Source: Streptomyces sp. NRRL S-455
Lineage (GTDB): Bacteria > Actinomycetota > Actinomycetes > Streptomycetales > Streptomycetaceae
Assembly: GCF_000717875.1 (NCBI RefSeq)
Contig: NZ_JOCT01000024.1
Location: 119,838 to 183,837 of the forward strand
Reading direction: 5' to 3'
Length of the DNA stretch: 64,000 nucleotides
Positions 18,558 to 27,398 of the stretch are shown piece after piece (position 1 is the first letter of the stretch; every line of letters begins with the position of its first letter). The translations under genes were made by a program, and so were the position numbers. A model generated the notes under the pieces. It made no database searches and was not told where the DNA came from. It worked only from the letters and a program-made list of their open reading frames with translations.

Positions 18558-18632
18558 GGTTCGGGAGTCTCCCCGAAGCGGCCCCGGCATGCCACCCGTT
18601 TGATCGATCAGAGATCGTTTCCGCAGGTCAGA

Positions 18633-18651
18633 TTAGGTAAGCCTAAGTGAC
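18633..18651. promoter_or_regulatory. Iron-box-like palindrome upstream of sufR
   Basis: Contains TTAGGTAAGCCTAA (18633-18646). On the minus strand the 19-mer GTCACTTAGGCTTACCTAA matches the DmdR/IdeR iron box TTAGGTTAGGCTCACCTAA at about 14 of 19 positions, including 13 of the last 14. It lies 73 bp before the sufR start. Binding by an iron regulator is inference. Confidence 0.55.
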
Positions 18652-18704
18652 GCAGGGCACCCGCGGGCGGGCCGGGCGCGGCTTGCCCGGCTCCAAGGAA
18701 TTAC

Positions 18705-18720
18705 GCAACAATGGCGTTGT
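18705..18720. promoter_or_regulatory. SufR-type operator overlapping the sufR start codon
   Basis: GCAACAATGGCGTTGT, i.e. CAAC-N6-GTTG, overlaps the GTG start of sufR at 18719. The palindrome is of the form I recall for the SufR site of the Streptomyces avermitilis suf operon. It implies direct autorepression. The only Shine-Dalgarno-like AAGGA lies 20 bases upstream, so the transcript may be leaderless. Confidence 0.75.
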
Positions 18721-19462
18721 GAAAAACGTCGGCGAGGCTCGGGAGACCCCGATGGGGACCCAGCAGGAGGAGCTCGCGACCGGGGAGCGGTCCACCCGCA
18801 ACCGCGTCGCGCGGTCCATCCTGGACCACGGCCCGTCGACCGTCGCCGAGCTCGCCCAGCGGCTGGGGCTCACCCAGGCGGCCGTGCGCCGGCACCTCGA
18901 CGCCCTCACGGGTGACGGTGTCGTGGAAGCCCGCCAGCAGCGCGTCTACGGCACGCGCACCCGCGGCCGCCCGGCCAAGGTGTTCGCCTTGACGGACTAC
19001 GGCCGGGACGCCTTCGACCAGTCGTACGACAAGCTCGCCGCGGACGCCCTGCGCTGGATCGCCGACCGCGAGGGAGGCGGTGAGGCGATCGCCGCCTTCG
19101 CCCGCGCCAGGATCGCCGCGCAGGCAGGCGCGTACCGGAAGGCGGTCGAGGCCGCCACGCCCGAGGGGCGGACCGAAGCGCTGGCCAAGGCCCTGAGCGC
19201 GGACGGGTACGCTGCTACAGCGCGCAGCGCGCCCCACCCGCAGCAGGGTGAACAGCTCTGCCAGCACCACTGCCCGGTCGCCCACGTCGCCGAGCAGTTC
19301 CCCCAGCTGTGCGAGGCGGAGACGGAATTTTTCGCCGAGCTGCTCGGTACGCATGTACAGCGGCTCGCCACCATCGCGCACGGCGACGGCGTCTGCACGA
19401 CGTTCATCCCCAAGATTTCCCACAACGCATCTGCAAGCACGGCCGGGAGGAACCCCGCATGA
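18719..19462 (+). CDS. sufR: SufR, iron-sulfur cluster-sensing repressor
   Basis: 247-residue DeoR/ArsR-like winged-helix regulator of the suf operon. The helix-turn-helix is at about residues 40-63 ([24 protein letters not shown]), with wing [15 protein letters not shown]. Cysteines at 181, 185 and 198 (CQHHC...C), plus 226, are placed to hold a [4Fe-4S] cluster, as in SufR proteins. With cluster bound it should repress; cluster loss under iron or oxidative stress should derepress. I chose GTG 18719; ATG 18752 has a better GGGAG site and is an alternative. It overlaps sufB by ATGA. Confidence 0.9.
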   Translation: MKNVGEARETPMGTQQEELATGERSTRNRVARSILDHGPSTVAELAQRLGLTQAAVRRHLDALTGDGVVEARQQRVYGTRTRGRPAKVFALTDYGRDAFDQSYDKLAADALRWIADREGGGEAIAAFARARIAAQAGAYRKAVEAATPEGRTEALAKALSADGYAATARSAPHPQQGEQLCQHHCPVAHVAEQFPQLCEAETEFFAELLGTHVQRLATIAHGDGVCTTFIPKISHNASASTAGRNPA

Positions 19463-20880
19463 CTCTCCCCACGGAGACTGCCCACCCTGAGCTCGAGGGC
19501 CTGGGCAAGTACGAGTACGGCTGGGCCGACTCCGACACGGCCGGCGCCTCCGCCAAGCGCGGCATCAACGAGGACGTCGTCCGCGACATCTCCGACAAGA
19601 AGAGCGAGCCGGAGTGGATGACCAAGCTCCGCCTCAAGGGTCTGCGCCTGTTCGAGAAGAAGCCCATGCCGAACTGGGGCTCGGACCTGTCGGGGATCGA
19701 CTTCGACAACATCAAGTACTTCGTGCGCTCCACGGAGAAGCAGGCGGCCTCCTGGGAGGACCTGCCCGAGGACATCAAGAACACCTACGACAAGCTGGGC
19801 ATCCCGGAGGCCGAGAAGAACCGCCTCGTGGCCGGTGTCGCCGCCCAGTACGAGTCGGAGGTCGTCTACCACCAGATCCGCGAGGACCTGGAGGAGCAGG
19901 GTGTCATCTTCCTCGACACCGACACGGCCCTGAAGGAGCACCCGGAGCTCTTCAAGGAGTACTTCGGCACGGTCATCCCGGCCGGTGACAACAAGTTCGC
20001 CGCGCTGAACACGGCCGTGTGGTCCGGCGGCTCCTTCATCTACGTGCCGAAGGGCGTGCACGTGGAGATCCCGCTCCAGGCCTATTTCCGCATCAACACG
20101 GAGAACATGGGCCAGTTCGAGCGGACCCTGATCATCGTCGACGAGGGTGCCTACGTGCACTACGTCGAGGGCTGCACCGCCCCGATCTACAAGTCGGACT
20201 CGCTGCACTCCGCGGTCGTCGAGATCATCGTCAAGAAGAACGCCCGCTGCCGCTACACGACCATCCAGAACTGGTCGAACAACGTCTACAACCTGGTCAC
20301 CAAGCGCGCTGTGGCCTACGAGGGCGCGACCATGGAGTGGGTCGACGGCAACATCGGCTCCAAGGTGACGATGAAGTACCCGGCCGTCTACCTGATGGGC
20401 GAGCACGCCAAGGGCGAGACCCTGTCCATCGCCTTCGCCGGCGAGGGCCAGCACCAGGACGCGGGCGCCAAGATGGTCCACATGGCCCCCAACACGTCCT
20501 CGAACATCGTCTCCAAGTCGGTGGCGCGCGGCGGCGGCCGTACCTCCTACCGCGGTCTCATCGAGATCGGCGAGGGCGCCCCGGGCTCCAAGTCGAACGT
20601 GCTCTGCGACGCGCTGCTGGTCGACACGATCTCCCGCTCGGACACCTACCCCTACGTGGACGTCCGCGAGGACGACGTGTCCATGGGCCACGAGGCGACC
20701 GTCTCCAAGGTCTCCGAGGACCAGCTCTTCTACCTGATGAGCCGCGGCCTGAGCGAGGACGAGGCCATGGCGATGATCGTGCGCGGCTTCGTCGAGCCCA
20801 TCGCCAAGGAGCTCCCCATGGAGTACGCGCTGGAGCTCAACCGGCTGATCGAGCTGCAGATGGAAGGCGCGGTCGGTTAA
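19459..20880 (+). CDS. sufB: Fe-S cluster assembly protein SufB
   Basis: Scaffold subunit of the SufBCD complex on which new Fe-S clusters form. 473 residues, full length. Conserved family stretches: [45 protein letters not shown] (with the Cys used in sulfur transfer), [20 protein letters not shown], and the C-terminal [28 protein letters not shown], where conserved Glu and His lie. GGGAGG precedes the ATG. Translationally coupled to sufR and 58 bases before sufD. Confidence 0.97.
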   Translation: MTLPTETAHPELEGLGKYEYGWADSDTAGASAKRGINEDVVRDISDKKSEPEWMTKLRLKGLRLFEKKPMPNWGSDLSGIDFDNIKYFVRSTEKQAASWEDLPEDIKNTYDKLGIPEAEKNRLVAGVAAQYESEVVYHQIREDLEEQGVIFLDTDTALKEHPELFKEYFGTVIPAGDNKFAALNTAVWSGGSFIYVPKGVHVEIPLQAYFRINTENMGQFERTLIIVDEGAYVHYVEGCTAPIYKSDSLHSAVVEIIVKKNARCRYTTIQNWSNNVYNLVTKRAVAYEGATMEWVDGNIGSKVTMKYPAVYLMGEHAKGETLSIAFAGEGQHQDAGAKMVHMAPNTSSNIVSKSVARGGGRTSYRGLIEIGEGAPGSKSNVLCDALLVDTISRSDTYPYVDVREDDVSMGHEATVSKVSEDQLFYLMSRGLSEDEAMAMIVRGFVEPIAKELPMEYALELNRLIELQMEGAVG

Positions 20881-20938
20881 TCCCGCCCGCAGCCCCATCA
20901 AGCCCCTTACGCAACGGAAAGCGAGCACTACGACAGCC

Positions 20939-22159
20939 ATGGCTGAGGCCCAGAACTCCCCCACTCTCGGCTCCGCTCGAGCGGGGGGACCCCCACCCGT
21001 GGGATCCACCACCACGGGCTCGATCGCGGTCGCCGCGGAGTCGACCGTCGCCACGCGCATGAGCGCGCCCCCGTCCTTCGACGTGGCGGACTTCCCCGTC
21101 CCGCACGGCCGGGAGGAGGAATGGCGGTTCACCCCGCTGGAGCGCCTGCGCGGCCTGCACGACGGCACCGCCGTCGCGAACGGCGACGGTGTGAAGGTCG
21201 ACGTCCAGGCCCCCGAGGGCGTCACCGTCGAGACCGTCGGCCGCGACGACGCCCGGCTCGGCAAGGCGGGCACCCCGGTGGACCGTGTGGCGGCCCAGGC
21301 CTACTCCGTGTTCGAGAAGGCCTCGGTCGTGACCGTGCCGAAGGAGACCGTCCTCACCGAGCCGATCCGCATCGCGGTGCACGGCGAGGGCGGCACCGCC
21401 TTCGGCCACCAGGTGATCGAGCTGGGCGCCTTCGCCGAGGCCGTCGTGGTCATCGACCACACCGGTGACGCGGTGCTCGCCGCCAACGTCGAGTACCTGC
21501 TCGGCGACGGCGCCAAGCTGACCGTCGTCTCCGTCCAGGACTGGGACGAGAAGGCCGTCCACGTCGCCCAGCACAACGCGCTGGTCGGCCGCGACGCCTC
21601 CTTCAAGTCGGTCGTCGTCACCTTCGGCGGCGACGTCGTCCGGCTGCACCCGCGCGTGCGGTACGCCGGCCCCGGCGGCGAGGCCGAGCTGTTCGGCCTG
21701 TACTTCACCGACCAGGGCCAGCACCAGGAGCACCGCCTCCTGGTCGACCACAACGTCCCGCACTGCAAGTCCAACGTCGTCTACAAGGGCGCGCTCCAGG
21801 GCGACGACGCGCACGCGGTGTGGATCGGCGACGTGCTCATCGAGGCCAAGGCCGAGGGCACCGACACGTACGAGATGAACCGCAACCTGGTCCTCACCGA
21901 CGGGGCACGCGTGGACTCCGTACCGAACCTCGAGATCGAGACCGGCGAGATCGTCGGCGCCGGCCACGCCTCGGCGACCGGCCGCTTCGACGACGAGCAG
22001 CTCTTCTACCTCATGGCCCGCGGCATCCCGGAGTACGAGGCCCGCCGCCTCGTGGTCCGCGGCTTCTTCGCCGAGCTGGTCCAGCAGATCGGCCTCCCCG
22101 ACATCGAGGAGCGCCTGATCACCAAGATCGAGGAGGAGCTGGAGGCGTCGGTCGGATGA
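20939..22159 (+). CDS. sufD: Fe-S cluster assembly protein SufD, N-terminus carrying repeat-derived residues
   Basis: Partner of SufB in the SufBCD scaffold. 406 residues. Conserved parts: FPVPHGREEEWRFTPLERL near residue 50, HNALVGRDASFKSVVVTFGGDVVR, DHNVPHCKSNVVYKGAL (conserved His/Cys) and HASATGRFDDEQLFYLMARG. The first residues MAEAQN are followed by about 14 residues (SPTLGSARAGGPPP) encoded by a dispersed intergenic repeat (20956-20996) read in frame; the normal SufD sequence resumes at VGSTTTGSIAV. ATG 20939 has only a weak AACGG upstream. It overlaps the Rieske gene by ATGA. Confidence 0.95.
   Translation: MAEAQNSPTLGSARAGGPPPVGSTTTGSIAVAAESTVATRMSAPPSFDVADFPVPHGREEEWRFTPLERLRGLHDGTAVANGDGVKVDVQAPEGVTVETVGRDDARLGKAGTPVDRVAAQAYSVFEKASVVTVPKETVLTEPIRIAVHGEGGTAFGHQVIELGAFAEAVVVIDHTGDAVLAANVEYLLGDGAKLTVVSVQDWDEKAVHVAQHNALVGRDASFKSVVVTFGGDVVRLHPRVRYAGPGGEAELFGLYFTDQGQHQEHRLLVDHNVPHCKSNVVYKGALQGDDAHAVWIGDVLIEAKAEGTDTYEMNRNLVLTDGARVDSVPNLEIETGEIVGAGHASATGRFDDEQLFYLMARGIPEYEARRLVVRGFFAELVQQIGLPDIEERLITKIEEELEASVG
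20956..20996 (+). repeat. Dispersed CTCGAGC repeat, copy inside sufD
   Basis: About 41 bp built as CTCCCCC, CTCTCGGCT, CGCTCGAGC, GGGGGGACCCCCA. Two other copies are seen at 55690-55732 (same strand) and 29851-29880 (opposite strand). It lies inside the sufD coding region at codons 6-20 and preserves the frame. Confidence 0.85.
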
Positions 22160-22476
22160 CCGCATTCGTACGCGTCTGTGGACTGAGCGAGCTGGAGGAC
22201 GACACCCCGAAGCGGGTGGAACTCGACGGCACGCCCCTGTCCATCGTGCAGACCGAGGGCGAGGTGTTCGCGATTTACGACATCTGCTCGCACGCGAACG
22301 TCTCGCTGGCGGAGGGCGAGGTCGACGACTGCCACATCGAGTGCTGGCTGCACGGCTCGCGCTTCGACCTCCGTTCCGGCAAGCCCGACGCCCTTCCGGC
22401 GACGCGCCCCGTCCCCGTATACCCCGTAAAGATCGAAGGGGACGACGTGCTCGTCTCCCTCACCCAGGAGTCCTGA
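22156..22476 (+). CDS. Rieske-type [2Fe-2S] ferredoxin in the suf operon
   Basis: 106-residue soluble Rieske protein resembling the ferredoxin of non-heme iron dioxygenases. The cluster ligands are plain: C44-S-H46 and C63-W-L-H66 within ICSHANVSLAEGEVDDCHIECWLHGSRFD. It is inserted between sufD and sufC and overlaps sufD by ATGA, so it is made with the assembly machinery. It may deliver electrons for cluster assembly, or be a sentinel client. No partner oxygenase is in the window. Confidence 0.92.
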   Translation: MTAFVRVCGLSELEDDTPKRVELDGTPLSIVQTEGEVFAIYDICSHANVSLAEGEVDDCHIECWLHGSRFDLRSGKPDALPATRPVPVYPVKIEGDDVLVSLTQES

Positions 22477-22483
22477 GGCACCC

Positions 22484-23244
<761 letters not shown>

Positions 23245-23248
<4 letters not shown>

Positions 23249-24501
23249 CACAGCTGCCGGGCCTCCTCGACACCGAGGCGCTCCGCAAGGACTTCCCGAT
23301 CCTGGACCGGCAGGTCCACGACGGCAAGAAGCTCGTGTACCTGGACAACGCGGCGACCAGCCAGAAGCCGCGCCAGGTGCTGGACGCCCTGAGCGAGTAC
23401 TACGAGCGCTACAACGCCAACGTCCACCGTGGCGTGCACGTCCTCGCCGAGGAGGCCACGGCGCTGTACGAGGGCGCGCGCGACAAGGTCGCGGAGTTCA
23501 TCAACGCGCCCTCGCGGGACGAGGTGATCTTCACCAAGAACGCCTCGGAGTCCCTCAACCTCGTGGCGAACATGCTGGGCTGGGCCGACGAGCCCTACCG
23601 CGTGGACTCCGAGACCGAGATCGTCATCACGGAGATGGAGCACCACTCCAACATCGTGCCGTGGCAGCTGCTCGCGCAGCGCACGGGCGCCAAGCTGAAG
23701 TGGTTCGGCCTCACCGACGACGGCCGTCTCGACCTGTCGAACATCGACCAGGTCATCACGGAGAAGACGAAGATCGTCTCCTTCGTGCTGGTCTCCAACA
23801 TCCTGGGCACCCAGAACCCGGTCGAGGCGATCGTCCGCCGCGCCCAGGAGGTCGGCGCGCTGGTCTGCGTCGACGCCTCCCAGGCCGCGCCGCACATGCC
23901 GCTGGACGTACAGGCCCTGCAGGCCGACTTCGTGGCCTTCACCGGCCACAAGATGTGCGGCCCGACCGGCATCGGCGTCCTCTGGGGCCGCCAGGAGCTG
24001 CTGGAGGACCTGCCTCCGTTCCTCGGTGGCGGCGAGATGATCGAGACGGTGTCGATGCACTCCTCGACGTACGCCCCGGCACCGCACAAGTTCGAGGCGG
24101 GCACGCCGCCGGTCGCCCAGGCGGTCGGTCTCGGCGCGGCGATCGACTACCTCAACTCGATCGGCATGGACAAGATCCTCGCCCATGAGCACGCGCTGAC
24201 CGAGTACGCGGTGAAGCGGCTGCTGGAGGTTCCCGACCTGCGGATCATCGGCCCGACCACGGCCGAGGAGCGCGGTGCGGCGATCTCCTTCACCCTCGGC
24301 GACATCCACCCGCACGACGTGGGCCAGGTCCTCGACGAGCAGGGCATCGCGGTCCGGGTCGGCCACCACTGCGCGAGGCCGGTCTGCCTGCGGTACGGAA
24401 TTCCTGCGACCACGCGAGCGTCGTTCTATCTGTACTCCACGCCGGCGGAGATCGACGCGCTGGTCGACGGCCTGGAGCACGTACGGAACTTCTTCGGCTG
24501 A
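23245..24501 (+). CDS. sufS: Cysteine desulfurase SufS
   Basis: PLP enzyme (class V aminotransferase fold) that removes sulfur from cysteine to give a persulfide for cluster assembly. 418 residues. PLP lysine in FTGHKMCGPTG at about residue 236; active-site cysteine in RVGHHCARPVC at about residue 376, with the R-A-P-like short loop of the SufS (group II) class. Also EMEHHSNIVPWQ and the GGGEMIETVS glycine loop. GTG start at 23245 overlaps sufC. Works with SufU, encoded next. Confidence 0.97.
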
Positions 24502-24516
24502 GGGGCGTGCTAGACG

Positions 24517-24987
24517 GTGAAACTGGACTCCATGTACCAGGAAGTCATCCTGGACCACTACAAGAACCCGCACGGGCGGGGCTTGCGGGATGGCGACGCC
24601 GAGGTGCACCACGTCAACCCGACGTGCGGTGACGAGATCACACTGCGCGTGAAGTACGACGGCACGAGGATCGAGGACGTCTCGTACGAGGGCCAGGGCT
24701 GCTCGATCAGCCAGGCGAGCGCGTCCGTACTGAACGAACTCCTCGTCGGCAAGGACCTCCCCGACGCGCGGAAGATCCAGGAGACCTTCCTGGAGCTGAT
24801 GCAGTCCAAGGGGAAGCTCGAGCCCGACGACGCCATGGAGGAGATCCTGGAGGACGCGGTCGCGTTCGCCGGGGTGTCCAAGTACCCGGCCCGGGTGAAG
24901 TGCGCCCTGCTGAGCTGGATGGCCTGGAAGGACGCTACGGCCCAGGTGCTGGGCGGAGCCGACGCCGAGAAGGAGACGACGGCATGA
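24517..24987 (+). CDS. sufU: SufU sulfurtransferase / zinc-binding partner of SufS
   Basis: 156 residues of the Gram-positive SufU type. Ligands are visible: C37 and D39 (NPTCGDEI), C62 (GQGCSISQASAS) and C129 (VKCALLSW), the Zn site that accepts persulfide sulfur from SufS. The 18-21-residue insertion that distinguishes SufU from IscU is present between C62 and C129. GTG start; 15-base gap after sufS. Overlaps the sufT gene by ATGA. Confidence 0.95.
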   Translation: MKLDSMYQEVILDHYKNPHGRGLRDGDAEVHHVNPTCGDEITLRVKYDGTRIEDVSYEGQGCSISQASASVLNELLVGKDLPDARKIQETFLELMQSKGKLEPDDAMEEILEDAVAFAGVSKYPARVKCALLSWMAWKDATAQVLGGADAEKETTA

Positions 24988-25316
24988 GCGAGACCGTGGA
25001 GATGAAGCCGGCCTCGGAGGAGGAACTCCGCGAGGCCCTGATGGACGTCGTCGACCCCGAGCTGGGCATCGACGTCGTCAACCTGGGCCTGATCTACGGC
25101 ATCCACGTCGACGAGTCCAACATCGCGACCGTGGACATGACCTTGACGTCGGCGGCCTGCCCGCTGACGGACGTCATCGAGGACCAGGCCAAGTCCGCCA
25201 CGGACGGCCTCGTCAGCGAACTGCGCATCAACTGGGTCTGGATGCCCCCGTGGGGCCCCGACAAGATCACGGACGACGGACGGGAGCAGCTCCGGGCGCT
25301 CGGGTTCAACGTCTGA
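24984..25316 (+). CDS. sufT: SufT / MIP18-family Fe-S maturation factor
   Basis: 110-residue DUF59 protein. The family hallmark is complete: DVVDPELGIDVVNLGLIYGI near residue 25 and TSAACPLTDVIEDQAK with the conserved cysteine. Homologues help deliver or repair Fe-S clusters, and in actinobacteria a copy regularly ends the suf operon. A strong terminator follows 15 bases later, so it is the last gene of the unit. Confidence 0.93.
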   Translation: MSETVEMKPASEEELREALMDVVDPELGIDVVNLGLIYGIHVDESNIATVDMTLTSAACPLTDVIEDQAKSATDGLVSELRINWVWMPPWGPDKITDDGREQLRALGFNV

Positions 25317-25331
25317 GATCGGCTGACTGAG

Positions 25332-25364
25332 AAAGGGCGGCACCCTCCCGGGTGCCGCCCTTTT
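25332..25364 (+). terminator. Rho-independent terminator of the suf operon
   Basis: 14-bp perfect stem AAAGGGCGGCACCC with its complement around a 4-base loop, followed by TTTT. One of the few terminators here with a U-tract. It also faces the convergent AbfB gene. Confidence 0.92.
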
Positions 25365-25370
25365 CCGTGC

Positions 25371-25400
25371 TCAGTCCAGCTCAGTCCAGCTCAGTCCAGC
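25371..25400. repeat. Three perfect 10-bp tandem repeats forming stops in all frames
   Basis: TCAGTCCAGC occurs three times in a row. On the minus strand each unit holds TGA; since 10 is not a multiple of 3, the three stops fall in three different frames. The first met is the natural stop of the AbfB gene. Confidence 0.9.
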
Positions 25401-26233
25401 CCGGCCACCAGCCGGAACGCCGTGTCGGCGCGGTACAGGCCGTCGTGCTGGTACGGCTCGAGGCGGATCTGGAAGTTGCGGTGGCGCAGGAAGCGGCCCG
25501 GGTAGTTGGCCGACTCCAGCATGACCGCACCCGAGGAGGCCGAGGGGCGGGGGCAGAAGGTGGCGTCCTTGCGGAAGAGGGCCGAGCCGTCGTCGGCGTC
25601 CTTGACCAGGACGAAGCTGCGGTGGCGGAGGTAGCGGCCGTCCGCCGTGGTGAAGGAGTAGCAGGAGGGGTCGGCGAGGCCGGAGACCCGCTGGAACGTG
25701 GCGTCCTCGCGCTGCTCGGAGCCTGAGCCGATCCGGTCCAGACGGACATAGCCGTCGCTGACGCGCCAATAGCGGTCGGGGTAGTTCACCGAGCGTATGG
25801 ATGTCCCGCGGGAGGCCGGTCGCCTCGGGGGTTCCGAGGGCTTCGAAGCTTCCTTCGAAGGCGAAGGCTCCGGGTCCTTCTTCTGCGGCTTCGCACTGGG
25901 GGAGGCGCTGGTGGGCGCGCTCGTGGTGGGGCTGGGGGACGGACGGTCCCCGTCCGCGGCCGCGGCTTCGGTACCGCCCTTGGAGGGGGTCGCGAACGAG
26001 ATCAGACCGCCCGGGGCCGAGCTGCTGAGCGTGGTCGGCTCCGCCGCCTCGGGGGCCGGCTCGCCGGATTCGTTCTCCATCACGGTGACGGCCGTGACAC
26101 ACGCGGTGATCGTGGCCAGGGCGAGGGCGCTCGCCAGCCAGAGCCGTCGTGTTCCTGGTGCCCGGGTGGTGTCCGGGGCCCAGCCACTCTCCCAGGGGCG
26201 GTCCTGAGGCGGCTGGGACTTCTCTTCTGACAT
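25391..26233 (-). CDS. Membrane-anchored AbfB-domain (arabinan-binding-like) protein
   Basis: 280 residues. A cytoplasmic head of about 29 residues precedes one membrane segment (RRLWLASALALATITACVTAVTV), a Ser/Pro/Lys-rich linker (about 55-140), and a C-terminal beta-trefoil AbfB domain of about 140 residues with repeats NYPDRYWRV, DGRYLRHRSF and NYPGRFLRHRNFQIRL. AbfB domains bind arabinofuranose side chains; no catalytic domain is attached. The start is ATG 26233 after GGAGGAAAAGCGC. It probably displays a carbohydrate-binding module on the cell surface. Divergent from an SMR pump gene. Confidence 0.83.
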   Translation of the reverse strand: MSEEKSQPPQDRPWESGWAPDTTRAPGTRRLWLASALALATITACVTAVTVMENESGEPAPEAAEPTTLSSSAPGGLISFATPSKGGTEAAAADGDRPSPSPTTSAPTSASPSAKPQKKDPEPSPSKEASKPSEPPRRPASRGTSIRSVNYPDRYWRVSDGYVRLDRIGSGSEQREDATFQRVSGLADPSCYSFTTADGRYLRHRSFVLVKDADDGSALFRKDATFCPRPSASSGAVMLESANYPGRFLRHRNFQIRLEPYQHDGLYRADTAFRLVAGLD

Positions 26234-26289
26234 GCGCTTTTCCTCCGGCGGGCACCCTTGACGGCGGCGCAGTTGTGGTGGCCCGGTGT

Positions 26290-26303
26290 GTGATCGGTGA
26301 CAC
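26290..26303. promoter_or_regulatory. Candidate Crp-type site
   Basis: GTGATCGGTGACAC fits GTG-N6-GNCAC, the consensus I recall for Streptomyces Crp. It lies 57 bp upstream of the AbfB gene start. A perfect 10-bp palindrome CACACGTGTG follows at 26311-26320. Short consensus, so the chance of coincidence is real. Confidence 0.35.
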
Positions 26304-26374
26304 CGTAGTGCACACGTGTGATTGCTGTGACTTGTTTGATGAGAGCGTTTTCTCACCGAGACCAACCCTCGTTG

Positions 26375-26409
26375 TGTACGGGCGTACATATGCTGTGTAC
26401 GCTTGTACA
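26375..26409. promoter_or_regulatory. Paired palindromic operator of the SMR-TetR unit
   Basis: TGTACGGGCGTACA (26375-26388) and TGTACGCTTGTACA (26396-26409) start 21 bp apart, two helical turns. The second ends one base before the SMR ATG. Likely bound by the TetR encoded next. Confidence 0.8.
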
Positions 26410-26410
26410 T

Positions 26411-26731
26411 ATGGGTTATCTGCTGCTGGCCGGGGCCATCGCCGCCGAAGTGGGCGCGACCACCGCCATGAAGTACAGCGACGGGTTCAGCAGGCTCGGA
26501 CCCTCACTGCTCACGCTCCTCGGCTACCTCGTCTCCTTCATGCTGCTCGCGCAGACGCTGAAGACCGTCTCCGTCGGCACGGCCTACGCGATCTGGGCCG
26601 GCGTCGGCACCGCGGCCATCGCCACCATCGGGATGGTCTTCCTGGGAGAGGGGATGACCTTCGCCAAGGCCGCCGGCATCGGGCTGATCATCGTCGGGGC
26701 CGTGGTGCTGAACCTGGGAGGTGCCCACTGA
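26411..26731 (+). CDS. Small multidrug resistance (SMR) efflux protein
   Basis: 106 residues, four membrane helices, EmrE/QacE-like. The membrane glutamate essential for proton and drug binding is present (GAIAAEVGATTAMKYSDGF, E14). WAGVGTAAIATIGMVFLGE is the conserved third/fourth-helix stretch. ATG 26411 directly abuts an operator and has no ribosome-binding site, so either the mRNA is leaderless or the in-frame ATG at 26390 is used. Stop overlaps the TetR start (TGATG). Likely exports quaternary ammonium-type or other cationic compounds. Confidence 0.9.
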   Translation: MGYLLLAGAIAAEVGATTAMKYSDGFSRLGPSLLTLLGYLVSFMLLAQTLKTVSVGTAYAIWAGVGTAAIATIGMVFLGEGMTFAKAAGIGLIIVGAVVLNLGGAH

Positions 26732-27279
26732 TGCCCCGGCGCCACGACCCCGAACGGCGGCAGCGGATCATCGACGCGGCGATCCGGGTCGTCGGGGCGA
26801 AGGGAATCGCCGGGCTGAGCCACCGCAGTGCGGCCGCCGAGGCCGATGTGCCGCTCGGCTCGACGACGTACCACTTCAAGACCCTCGACGAGTTGCTGGT
26901 CGCCGCCCTGCGGCAGGCCAACGAGGGCTTCGCCAAGGTGGTCGCCGGCCGGGGCGGGCTGGAGGATCCCCGGACCGATCTGGCGGCCGAGCTCGCCGCG
27001 TGGATGGGGGAGTGGCTCGCGGGCGACCGTACCGGGGTCGAGCTGGAGTACGAGCTGTACCTGGCCGCGCTGCGCAGACCCGCCCTGCGGCCCGTCGCCG
27101 CCGAGTGGGCCGAGGGGGTCGCCGAACTGCTGTCCCGGCGCACGGATCCCGTGACCGCGCGGGCGCTGGTGGCGGTCGTGGACGGTATCTGCCTCCAGGT
27201 GCTCCTGACGGGGGCGCCGTACGACGAGGCGTACGCCCGGGAGGTGCTGGGGCGGGTCGTCGCGGGGGCTCGGGCGTGA
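26731..27279 (+). CDS. TetR-family regulator of the SMR pump
   Basis: 182 residues. Helix-turn-helix GLSHRSAAAEADVPLGSTTYHFKTLDELLVAAL at about residues 28-60, followed by a C-terminal domain like TetR_C_6/BetI-type regulators (LELEYELYLAALRRPALRPVAAEW). It is translated with the SMR gene (overlap of one base). It presumably binds the two TGTACG-type palindromes in front of the SMR gene and is released by a pump substrate. Confidence 0.88.
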   Translation: MPRRHDPERRQRIIDAAIRVVGAKGIAGLSHRSAAAEADVPLGSTTYHFKTLDELLVAALRQANEGFAKVVAGRGGLEDPRTDLAAELAAWMGEWLAGDRTGVELEYELYLAALRRPALRPVAAEWAEGVAELLSRRTDPVTARALVAVVDGICLQVLLTGAPYDEAYAREVLGRVVAGARA

Positions 27280-27398
27280 TGCCGGGATGGAGAGTCCGCG
27301 CTGCTGACGGGCGGCGTCCGGGTGTGGATACCGCCCGTCCCGTGAGACGCCCACACACCGGTTCGCATCGACCGGCGTCCGCCGGTTAGGTTGCCCTC

